Source: Halorarius halobius (GTDB taxonomy: Archaea > Halobacteriota > Halobacteria > Halobacteriales > Haloarculaceae). Taken from it: DNA of 64,000 nucleotides. Each line of letters opens with the position of its first letter. The stretch's first letter is position 1. The position numbers and the translations under genes were made by a program. The notes under the pieces are model-generated. The model made no database searches. It saw only the letters and a list, made by a program, of their open reading frames with translations, and was not told the DNA's origin. Shown here one piece after another: positions 57,851 to 64,000 of this stretch. The stretch lies in contig NZ_CP101161.1 of NCBI RefSeq assembly GCF_024298865.1, positions 2,811,227 through 2,875,226 on the forward strand, written 5' to 3'.

Positions 57851-58849
57851 ATGGACCGCTCGGACGTCTGCGTGCTACTCCCGACGCTGAACGAGGCGGA
57901 GACCATCGGGTCCGTCGTCAGGGGGTTCCGGGACGCCGGGTTCGAGAACGTGCTGGTCGTCGACGGTGGGTCGACCGACGCCACGCAGGCGACCGCCAGC
58001 GACGCCGGCGCCCGCATCATCGAACAGCAGGGGAACGGCAAGGGACAGGCCGTCCGCGAGGGGGTCGAGGCGGTCGAGGCGCCGGTCGTGTTGATGGCTG
58101 ACGGCGACGGGACGTACCGGCCGGACGACGCCGAGTCGATGCTCGAACCAATCTTCACCGGCCGGGCCGAGCACGTCATCGGCGACCGGTTCGCCGACAT
58201 GGAGGCGGGCGCGATGACGCGGCTCAACGGCGTCGGCAACCGCCTCATCAACCGGGCGTTTCGGGTCGTTCACGGCCGCGACTTCGGTGACATCCTCTCC
58301 GGCTATCGGGCGTTCACCACGGAGTCGTTCGAGCGGTACAACCTCACGTCCGACGGGTTCGGTATCGAGACGGAGATGGCCGCAGAGTGCGTGAAACACG
58401 GCACGCCGGTCGAGGTGGTCCCCATCCGGTATCTGGCGCGTCCCGACGAGTCCGAGACCAACCTCCACCCCGTGAAGGACGGCGGCCGGATATTCCTCAC
58501 GCTGTACAAACTGGCGAAGACGAACAACCCGCTGTTCTACCTCGGAAGCGTGGGCGTCGCCTCCCTGTTCGCGGGCCTGCTCGTGGCGGCGTACGTCGGC
58601 TACGAGTTCTACATCCAGACGCCGTCCGTCTCCCACGAGGGGCTGGCCGTCGTCGCGGCCGCTGGCATCCTGCTGGGGACTCAGCTCCTGCTGTTCGGCG
58701 TGCTGTCGGACATCATCGTCGCGGTGAACCGGGAGCAAACGCGCCGTCTGGAGGAACTCGCCGAGCAGTTGAGCGAGGACCCGGTGGGGGGCGACACGGC
58801 CGACCGGAGCGTCGACGAGGTCGCCGAGACGGATGGCGGCGAGGATTAG
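57851..58849 (+). CDS. aglJ: Dolichol-phosphate hexosyltransferase AglJ
   Basis: This 332-residue GT2 enzyme of the AglJ type adds the first hexose of the N-glycan to dolichol phosphate. The catalytic domain shows VLLPTLNEAETIGSVV, VVDGGSTDAT, and the DGDG metal motif (Asp84, Asp86) in MADGDGTYRPDD. GYRAFTTESFERYN and RPDESETNLHPVKDG follow. Two C-terminal membrane helices lie near 228-250 and 262-285, and a charged acidic tail ends the protein. The ATG at 57851 has AACCTTTTC about 30 bases upstream. Confidence 0.9.
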   Translation: MDRSDVCVLLPTLNEAETIGSVVRGFRDAGFENVLVVDGGSTDATQATASDAGARIIEQQGNGKGQAVREGVEAVEAPVVLMADGDGTYRPDDAESMLEPIFTGRAEHVIGDRFADMEAGAMTRLNGVGNRLINRAFRVVHGRDFGDILSGYRAFTTESFERYNLTSDGFGIETEMAAECVKHGTPVEVVPIRYLARPDESETNLHPVKDGGRIFLTLYKLAKTNNPLFYLGSVGVASLFAGLLVAAYVGYEFYIQTPSVSHEGLAVVAAAGILLGTQLLLFGVLSDIIVAVNREQTRRLEELAEQLSEDPVGGDTADRSVDEVAETDGGED

Positions 58850-59175
58850 AAGGGGAGCAACCGTCGAAGGCGCCCGACGAGGTCGTTCGGCCCGCGTTCG
58901 CGGTACGATTCGAAGACGGGATGGAGCGTGTTCAGCAGTTCCTGTTCGGTCTCGAACTGGTCGAAATGCGCCCGGTCGAGCGCCGCCGATAGCTCGACGC
59001 CGTTGCCGGACGCATCGTACGGAATCTCCGGGTCGCCGAGTCGCTCGACCAGTTCCTCGCTTCTCACCGGGTACGACACGTCGGCGTCGTCCAGATACGC
59101 ATCGAGGGCAGCGATGCCGAAGCTGACCGCCTCCGGTTCCTCGTCGTCGTCGTTTTGCGGCGGCCGGACTCCCAT
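58846..59175 (-). CDS. DUF5789 family protein
   Basis: This 109-residue haloarchaeal protein has an acidic N terminus and the conserved block YPVRSEELVERLGDPEIPYDA followed by GVELSAALDRAHFDQFETEQELLNTL. No enzyme motif is present; the DUF5789 family has no known function. The ATG at 59175 gives MGVRPPQNDDDEEPEA. Its stop overlaps the aglJ stop by four bases. Confidence 0.75.
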   Translation of the reverse strand: MGVRPPQNDDDEEPEAVSFGIAALDAYLDDADVSYPVRSEELVERLGDPEIPYDASGNGVELSAALDRAHFDQFETEQELLNTLHPVFESYRERGPNDLVGRLRRLLPF

Positions 59176-59259
59176 CGCCTCCGGATACGACCCCCCCGTA
59201 GAAAAGTGTCCGGACACGCGCCCGAAACCCACTTGCGTCGGGCACCCCTCCCCCCGGCT

Positions 59260-59469
59260 ATGACGGAGTACACTACCGTCTCCATCCCGAAAGACCTCGC
59301 GGAGCGGGTCGACGAGACCATCGAGGGGACGAGCTTCTCCTCGACGAGCGACCTGGTTCGGTTCCTCCTGCGAAGCATCGTCATCAAACACCAACAGCAG
59401 GGTGAACTCACCGAAGGCGAGTTCCAGGAGATAGCGGACCAGTTGCGCGAACTCGGCTACCTGCAGTAG
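59260..59469 (+). CDS. Ribbon-helix-helix DNA-binding protein
   Basis: This 69-residue CopG/MetJ-type regulator has the DNA-binding strand EYTTVSIPKDLAERVDETI, then two helices (FSSTSDLVRFLLRSIVIK). A short C-terminal helix (GEFQEIADQLRELGYL) may aid oligomer formation. No toxin gene is adjacent, so it is more likely a stand-alone regulator than an antitoxin. It abuts the stop of the convergent JAMM-like gene with no gap. Confidence 0.75.
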   Translation: MTEYTTVSIPKDLAERVDETIEGTSFSSTSDLVRFLLRSIVIKHQQQGELTEGEFQEIADQLRELGYLQ

Positions 59470-59880
59470 TCAGGGCGGCTCTTCCAGCGTCGCTTCCGGT
59501 GGCTCGACGTCCAGTATCTGGAGGTCGAGACGCCGGCCCGAGCGGTCGAACGCCCGCAGACTGTCCCGGTCGTACGGCGGCACCGCTACCAGCACCACTT
59601 CGTGGAGGTCGTCCGTCCGCGAGAGCTTCGGGTCACCGCTCGGGTGGGAGACGAATCGGCCCTGTGATCCGGGCGTGCCCAGGTCCATTCCGAACACGGC
59701 ACGCACCGAGCGCCCGGTGTCCGGCAGGTAGAAGTCCGTGTAGACGGGCGTCTCGGCCGGGAGGTCGCAGTCGATTTCCCCCGCCGGTCGCGTCGCCAGC
59801 GCCACGGTGACCTCCTGGGGGTCCCGACTCTCCGCGATGTCCAGCAACGCGTCGACCAACCCGGCTGTCGCGTACACCAC
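59470..59880 (-). CDS. Degenerate JAB/MPN (JAMM)-like protein
   Basis: This 136-residue protein starts at a GTG (59880) with VVYATAGLVDALLDIAES. It contains FVSHPSGDPKLSRTDDLHEVV, which resembles the JAMM zinc motif HxHPSG-x-x-x-PSxxD with the first His replaced by Val, and DLP/TDFYLP strands before it. Metal-dependent isopeptidase activity is therefore doubtful. The reading frame stays open upstream to 59994 without an ATG, GTG or TTG. The nearby TATA box is better spaced for an ATG at 59915 in another frame. The start, or an indel there, is uncertain. Confidence 0.6.
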   Translation of the reverse strand: MVYATAGLVDALLDIAESRDPQEVTVALATRPAGEIDCDLPAETPVYTDFYLPDTGRSVRAVFGMDLGTPGSQGRFVSHPSGDPKLSRTDDLHEVVLVAVPPYDRDSLRAFDRSGRRLDLQILDVEPPEATLEEPP

Positions 59881-59940
59881 GTCCCCGGATACTGCTCGAA
59901 GCCCGATAACGGCATCGGCCCCGACGGTGCGGGGAACTAC

Positions 59941-59951
59941 TTTTATATATT
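59941..59951 (-). promoter_or_regulatory. TATA box upstream of the JAMM-like gene
   Basis: ATATATAAAA on the minus strand is the most AT-rich TATA element in the window. Expected initiation near 59920 leaves a leader of about 40 bases to the GTG at 59880. Confidence 0.5.
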
Positions 59952-60003
59952 GCTCTTGAATCAGATTTCGGCCCCGTGGTCCGTTGTAGTTATCTCAATT
60001 ATA

Positions 60004-60020
60004 ACAAAAGATTTATATTA
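60004..60020 (+). promoter_or_regulatory. BRE and TATA box of the DUF7503 peptide gene
   Basis: ACAAAAG followed by ATTTATATTA forms a strong archaeal BRE/TATA pair about 30 bases before the ATG at 60045. The transcript would begin about five bases before the start codon. Confidence 0.65.
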
Positions 60021-60044
60021 CAAGCGCGATGATAAGTAGTTACG

Positions 60045-60179
60045 ATGTCCGACAGCAAGATCGCGGCGTACCTCGCGGAGCACCCGAAGATGACCGGCGT
60101 CCTGTTCACGATGATGATGATTCTCTCGCAGGCGGGGACCGTCATCGCCACGAACGGTAACGGGTCGCCCGGGCCGTAA
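60045..60179 (+). CDS. DUF7503-type 44-residue membrane peptide
   Basis: This very small gene was found by translation. The peptide opens MSDSKIAAYLAEHPKMTGVL. One hydrophobic helix (about 17-35, rich in Met and Leu) follows, and then a short polar tail NGNGSPGP. It matches the haloarchaeal DUF7503 peptides of unknown function. A strong promoter (60004-60020) precedes it, unusual for so small a gene. It lies tail to tail with the CHAT protease gene, with one base between their stops. It may be an effector, inhibitor or substrate of that protease; this is inference. Confidence 0.75.
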   Translation: MSDSKIAAYLAEHPKMTGVLFTMMMILSQAGTVIATNGNGSPGP

Positions 60180-60180
60180 C

Positions 60181-62289
60181 TCAGAGGTCGTCGACGCCGA
60201 CGCGGTCGCTCCAGAACAGTTGGTTCCGTGCTCGCACGGGCACCACAGCCAGGTCGAGGAAGTCGCTCAGTTCCCGTTCGGTGACCTCGAACTCCATCAG
60301 TCGGCTCGCGGTCAGGAAGTGGTCCGTGTTGCCGCCGATCTCCGGTTTGAACACACCCCCGAGGCCGAAATGCTGGGTGGGGTAGGAGCTGATAGCGACG
60401 TCGAACCCGTGGTCGGTCCGGTCGACCTCCACCAGGTTCGGCACGACGCTTTCCCCCTGGATGAGGTCCATGTTCCCGTCACCGACGACGATGTACTGCG
60501 GCCCCACCACCGACCGCTCGGAGGCGATGGTGAGCGCCGCCCGAAGCGGGAACCCGCGGTTGAGGAGCCGGCACATCGCCTTCCCGACTCTGACCGCGCC
60601 GCTGTTGATGACGTCGTCGAGCGTGACGACGCCTCCGATGGCGCCGTTCTCGATGAGCGCCATTCCCTGACGATACGACCGGCAGGCGTTCAGGAAGAAC
60701 GTGTCGAGCCCCACGCCGTCGACCGAGGCGACGTCGAGGACGCCGTCCGAACACCGGAACCCCTCGTGTTCGATGTGGCCGATGTAGTGGAAGAAGTCGA
60801 TGTCCGACTCGAGAACGAGCGCCAGTCGGTCGGCGGTCAGGTCCTCGTACAGTGTCACGTCGAACGGTAGCTCATCGCGGGAGCCGTACACTTCGCTGGC
60901 CAACTGCCGCTCGTCGGCCATCTCGGCGTCGTTGCAGACGACGACGATACCGATGTCGCCGCTCTGGGGCGTTCTGTCGAGACGGTTCCGGTACGCCTGC
61001 GCGACGGCTTTCGACGCGCCGACCGGAACGTCGTCCCCGACCCACGCCTGTTCGATGGAGTCCGCCTGTTCGGGTTCGACGAGGGGGAGGTCGCTCCGGG
61101 TCGCGTGGTCGTCGTCCCCCCACGGGTCCCCGCGCCGCTGGACGCCACCGTCGCCGCGAACCTCGCCGTCGGTCCGGACGAACTCGTCGATGGCGGCCTT
61201 GTACGGGTCGCCCCCTCCGAGGTCGAACGGTCGCGGGGTTCGGATGACCGCGAGGTCGTCGACGAGGAACGGAAGCACCTCGATGCTGTCGGCGCGTGGC
61301 GTGACGTGTGCGGTCAGTTTCCAGCGCGGAACCAGATCCGAGACGGCGTCGTACGGCACCGACAGGTACTCCGCGAGTTGCGGCCCCGGGTCGAGGTCGT
61401 ACAGCGTGCTCGGCCCGACGCTCAGTCGTCCGTCCACGACGCGCTCCTCCCGCGTCGGGATGACGTAGGCGCCCTCCGAGCGGATGGCGGAGTCGAGCAG
61501 GAACGTCTGCTTGAGTACGCGCTCCACCTCGTCCTCGAACTCGCGTCCACCGGTCAGCGGGTGGACGAACCCCTCGCCGGTGACGATCCGGGGTGCGTCG
61601 CCCCGCCGCACCTCGGCCCCGAGATAGTACGCCAGCGGGGCGACGACGAACACGGCCCGCAGTTCGGGGGGGATTTCGATGGCGATGCCGGTGTCTGGAG
61701 GGTCGAGCATCTCGGGTACCTGCAGCTCCGAGCCGACCGCCAGTTCCGGGGGATGCCCCCTGAGCGTCGGGTACGCCCGGTCCGGCCCGGTCGTTTTGAG
61801 TGCGCTCGACAGCGACGACACTGCCGTCATCAGGTCGTCCGGCTCCGGGGTCGTCGTGATGGTGGTCGCCGGACGTTCGTGGTACGACCGGACGCCGATG
61901 CTGACCTGCGTGGCGCCGTCGAACGCGAGCGACATCTGGATACCGTCGACGGAGACGTCGACCGGCCCCTGCACGTCCAGATACAGCTTCACCGGAGCCG
62001 ACATCTCGAACAGGTACGTGCCCGACGACAGCGAGAACCCCGAGAAATGCTCCACCTCGCGTATGAGTTCGCCGTCGCTGTTCCGCACGTAGCCTGTGGG
62101 GACGTTCCCGACTGTGAGGCGACTGGCCGTGATGTCGACGGCCGCATCGAGGGGGTACGGGAACCCGTCGGGGTCGCCCGCCGCCGCCTCGACGGGTTCG
62201 TCGGTGACGATGCGACAGCGCCGCTGTTCGATGCGGTCACGTAGCTCGATACCCGTCTCGTCGGGGAGCGGCTCGATGGCTATCGTCAT
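60181..62289 (-). CDS. CHAT-domain (caspase-like) protease
   Basis: This 702-residue protein has a C-terminal CHAT domain, a cysteine peptidase of the caspase/separase clan. The catalytic His505 lies in YIGHIEHEG and Cys536 in FFLNACRSYRQG, with the expected 31-residue spacing. GIVVVCNDAEMADERQL forms the preceding strand. The first 350 residues are beta-rich and unlike the TPR sensors common in bacterial CHAT proteins. An acidic linker (about 370-410) joins the halves. No signal peptide or membrane helix is seen, so it is cytoplasmic. Other CHAT proteases are activated by a sensor and cut a partner; the likely partner here is the neighbouring membrane peptide or an unknown protein. Confidence 0.85.
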   Translation of the reverse strand: MTIAIEPLPDETGIELRDRIEQRRCRIVTDEPVEAAAGDPDGFPYPLDAAVDITASRLTVGNVPTGYVRNSDGELIREVEHFSGFSLSSGTYLFEMSAPVKLYLDVQGPVDVSVDGIQMSLAFDGATQVSIGVRSYHERPATTITTTPEPDDLMTAVSSLSSALKTTGPDRAYPTLRGHPPELAVGSELQVPEMLDPPDTGIAIEIPPELRAVFVVAPLAYYLGAEVRRGDAPRIVTGEGFVHPLTGGREFEDEVERVLKQTFLLDSAIRSEGAYVIPTREERVVDGRLSVGPSTLYDLDPGPQLAEYLSVPYDAVSDLVPRWKLTAHVTPRADSIEVLPFLVDDLAVIRTPRPFDLGGGDPYKAAIDEFVRTDGEVRGDGGVQRRGDPWGDDDHATRSDLPLVEPEQADSIEQAWVGDDVPVGASKAVAQAYRNRLDRTPQSGDIGIVVVCNDAEMADERQLASEVYGSRDELPFDVTLYEDLTADRLALVLESDIDFFHYIGHIEHEGFRCSDGVLDVASVDGVGLDTFFLNACRSYRQGMALIENGAIGGVVTLDDVINSGAVRVGKAMCRLLNRGFPLRAALTIASERSVVGPQYIVVGDGNMDLIQGESVVPNLVEVDRTDHGFDVAISSYPTQHFGLGGVFKPEIGGNTDHFLTASRLMEFEVTERELSDFLDLAVVPVRARNQLFWSDRVGVDDL

Positions 62290-62365
62290 CGTTCGGCGCG
62301 AGCCCGCACGCGCATGCCGACCCGGGTTTCTCGACTGTGGCGCAAAAACCTATCGTTGGCCCGAC

Positions 62366-63040
62366 TCAGGAGAGAACGCCCTTCAGCATCCCGAGGAACG
62401 CCGACGGGGCGCGACGCCGAGCGTTGTCCACCGCATCGCCGATGGCGGCCTCCGCGTCGTCGAACACCCCCTCGCCGTGTCCGACGAGCAGTCGCTCGAC
62501 CGACAGCGACGCCAGCCGCTTCGGTGGCGTCAGCCGGCGGAACGGATGGACGCCGACCCGCTCGGAGCCGGCCCGGAAGAACCCCGCCGTGCCGAGCGAC
62601 TCCGGCACGTAGAGCGTGCCGTCGCTCTCGTGGTACAGCGCCGCCTCCTGCCACATCGGGTTGTCGACCACGCGCTCCAGTTCGTAGCCGGTGTCGCCGA
62701 GCGTCCCGTCCAGCCGTTCGACCCGGGCGTCGAGTTTCGAGGCGACGCCCGTCATCCAGGAGGGAACGTGGACCGGGACGTCGTGACGTGACGCAATCGC
62801 GGCGGCGTCCCGCTTGTGGCGGTCGAGAAGCACAAGCACGCCCGCCACCTCCCCGAACTCCGCGAGCAGGTCGTCGACGCCGTCCGCGTCGACCGGGTCG
62901 AGGAGATAGACGCCCGCCTCCGTCGCGACCGCATGGGAGGCCCGTCGCATCTCCTCGTCCGGATACGCGAGCCAGCCGACCCCGTCGCTCCAGCGGTCGA
63001 TTTCGCGCAGGTCCGCCGCGCCCGAGCCCTTCATCGGCAT
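62366..63040 (-). CDS. MBL-like protein without metal motif
   Basis: This 224-residue protein follows the strand order of metallo-beta-lactamase-fold proteins (VGWLAYPDEEM, GVYLLDPVD, GVLVLLDRHKRDAAAI, and RLLVGHGEGVFDDA). The HxHxDH zinc motif is replaced by LLDRHKRDA, so it is probably not a standard hydrolase. The ATG at 63040 is supported by a TATA box (CGTTTATACGG, centred 27 bases upstream); a second ATG two codons later is possible. Function unknown. Confidence 0.7.
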   Translation of the reverse strand: MPMKGSGAADLREIDRWSDGVGWLAYPDEEMRRASHAVATEAGVYLLDPVDADGVDDLLAEFGEVAGVLVLLDRHKRDAAAIASRHDVPVHVPSWMTGVASKLDARVERLDGTLGDTGYELERVVDNPMWQEAALYHESDGTLYVPESLGTAGFFRAGSERVGVHPFRRLTPPKRLASLSVERLLVGHGEGVFDDAEAAIGDAVDNARRRAPSAFLGMLKGVLS

Positions 63041-63061
63041 AGCCCAACCAACGGCCGGTGG

Positions 63062-63072
63062 CCGTATAAACG
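63062..63072 (-). promoter_or_regulatory. TATA box of the MBL-like gene
   Basis: CGTTTATACGG on the minus strand, centred 27 bases before the ATG at 63040, supports that start and a leaderless transcript. Confidence 0.5.
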
Positions 63073-63125
63073 GTCGCCAGCCGGCAGGCCCCGCGGTTTA
63101 TGCTCCGCCGGCCGCTACCGAATGT

Positions 63126-63809
63126 ATGCTCGATGCACTCTCGTATCTCGCGCTCGAGGTGAAGTACCTCGACGAGGCGACGGCGTTCTACCGCGACCAC
63201 CTCGAGTTGCCGGTGCGCCGAGAGACGGAGCGGGAGGTCGCGCTCGCGGCCGGCGGGACCGACCTCGTGTTGCGCCGCCCTGAGAGCCTGCCGCGGGGCG
63301 GACTCCACACCCACTACGCGTTCTCGTGTCCCGCCGGCGGCTACGACGAGTGGTGGGACCGACTGAGCGAGTCGTTCGAACTCGAGGAGCACACGTTCGG
63401 ACCGGTGCGGTCGCTGTACTTCTACGACACCGAGGGGAACTGCGTCGAGGTGATGGGACGGGACGACGGTGAGGAACGCACGGTGACGGGGCTCGTCGAG
63501 GTGGTGCTGGAGGTGGCCGACCTCGACCGCGCGCGGGCGTTCTACGAGGCGCTCGGGATGGAGACGGTCGACGAGGGCGAGGCCCGCAAGCGGGTGCGAC
63601 TGACGGCCGGCCCGTTCGACTTCGAGTTGTGGGAGCCACATCTCGGCCTCGCGGACGCCCGCGGCGGCGTCCACGTCGACGTGGGGTTCGAGACGAGCGA
63701 CCCGGAGCGTGCGCTGGAGGCCGTCCGGGATGAGGTCACCGACGTCGCCCGAGAGGACGGCGGCGTCCGCGTCACCGATCCGGACGGCCACTCGCTGTTC
63801 TTCGCGTAG
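63126..63809 (+). CDS. VOC-superfamily (glyoxalase/dioxygenase-like) protein
   Basis: This 227-residue protein is built of two vicinal-oxygen-chelate modules. Module one is LSYLALEVKYLDEATAFYRDHLEL to SLYFYDTEGNCVEVMG; module two is GLVEVVLEVADLDRARAFYEALGM to VRVTDPDGHSLFFA. Glu and His residues at module ends (NCVEVM, GGVHVDV) could bind a divalent metal. It may be a ring-cleaving dioxygenase, lactoylglutathione-lyase-like or antibiotic-resistance-like protein; the reaction is unknown. GGTTTATGC (63094-63102) is about 28 bases upstream of the ATG at 63126. Confidence 0.82.
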   Translation: MLDALSYLALEVKYLDEATAFYRDHLELPVRRETEREVALAAGGTDLVLRRPESLPRGGLHTHYAFSCPAGGYDEWWDRLSESFELEEHTFGPVRSLYFYDTEGNCVEVMGRDDGEERTVTGLVEVVLEVADLDRARAFYEALGMETVDEGEARKRVRLTAGPFDFELWEPHLGLADARGGVHVDVGFETSDPERALEAVRDEVTDVAREDGGVRVTDPDGHSLFFA

Positions 63810-63840
63810 GGATTTTCTCGATTCCGGGCCAACGGCCGAC

Positions 63841-64000
63841 ATGGAGTCCGACCAGGAGTTCCAGCAGGTCGTCGTCGCGGAGCTACCCGACGCCCCGAAC
63901 CCGACCCGGCACAAGAAGGAGGTGGACGAGGCCGTCGGTGCGACCGAGTTCGGCTTCAACGTCATCACCGCGGAGCCCGGTGAACGACTCCCGTGGGGGT
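63841..64000 (+). CDS. Cupin-domain protein, N-terminal fragment
   Basis: The first 53 codons are in the window; the gene runs off the right edge. The N terminus MESDQEFQQVVVAELPDAPN is followed by ATEFGFNVITAEPGERLPWG, which looks like the opening strand of a cupin barrel (PG-x-x-x-P-W-H type). The metal-binding residues lie beyond the end. Function cannot be assigned. Confidence 0.6.
   Translation, partial: MESDQEFQQVVVAELPDAPNPTRHKKEVDEAVGATEFGFNVITAEPGERLPWG

Noticed and set aside
59260-59880. A toxin-antitoxin pair formed by the ribbon-helix-helix protein and its neighbour
   Set aside because: The neighbour is convergent and JAMM-like rather than a small toxin, and the genes are not in the usual tandem order.
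59881-59994. An N-terminal domain of the JAMM-like protein similar to UPF0145/YbjQ (GADAVIGLRAVSGD)
   Set aside because: The stretch has no start codon and includes the TATA box; the resemblance covers only about ten residues.

Overview
This window is a GC-rich, gene-dense piece of a haloarchaeal (class Halobacteria) chromosome. The proteins are strongly acidic, and many genes sit about 25-30 bases behind TATA-like boxes with no leader or a very short one. The lineage markers include an S-layer glycoprotein, CetZ, archaeal proteasome beta, topoisomerase VI next to gyrase, AglB/AglJ N-glycosylation, Tat lipoproteins and several small haloarchaeal-only protein families. No rRNA, tRNA, insertion sequence, phage or CRISPR array was recognised.

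Layout. 1-5 kb: end of an FAD oxidoreductase, a winged-helix regulator, a sugar-nucleotide epimerase, a DUF389 membrane protein, arginase and a methyltransferase. 5-15 kb: a lone trpB, then gyrA-gyrB back to back with top6B-top6A, a four-gene topoisomerase locus driven from one 200-base spacer. 15-24 kb: a Tat lipoprotein, CetZ, the S-layer glycoprotein, a truncated S-layer paralogue, a Tat-exported protein and a metallo-beta-lactamase-fold protein. 24-36 kb: housekeeping genes (ATP-dependent DNA ligase, a GT87-like membrane protein, proteasome beta, PurM, site-2-type protease with a TraB protein, thioesterase, PfkB kinase, UspA). 36-45 kb: a HARP-type protein-only RNase P candidate, a 508-base non-coding stretch that may encode a structured RNA, small zinc-ribbon proteins, CutA, a PadR regulator, carbonic anhydrase and a glycosyltransferase.

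45-59 kb is the N-glycosylation cluster. It holds a DUF368 lipid-carrier transporter translationally coupled to the oligosaccharyltransferase AglB, an AglG/AglI-type glycosyltransferase, two GT4 enzymes and a GT2 enzyme, two alkaline-phosphatase-superfamily proteins, an AglR-like flippase, a TrmB regulator and the dolichol-phosphate glycosyltransferase AglJ. The S-layer glycoprotein at 18 kb, which has many N-X-S/T sequons, is its likely main substrate.

59-64 kb: DUF5789, a ribbon-helix-helix protein, a JAMM-like degenerate protein, a 44-residue single-helix membrane peptide (DUF7503) placed tail to tail with a CHAT-domain caspase-like protease, a degenerate MBL-like protein, a VOC protein and the start of a cupin. 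The CHAT/DUF7503 pair is the strongest candidate for an undescribed system. A second pattern runs through the window: seven convergent gene pairs overlap by exactly four bases at their stop codons.
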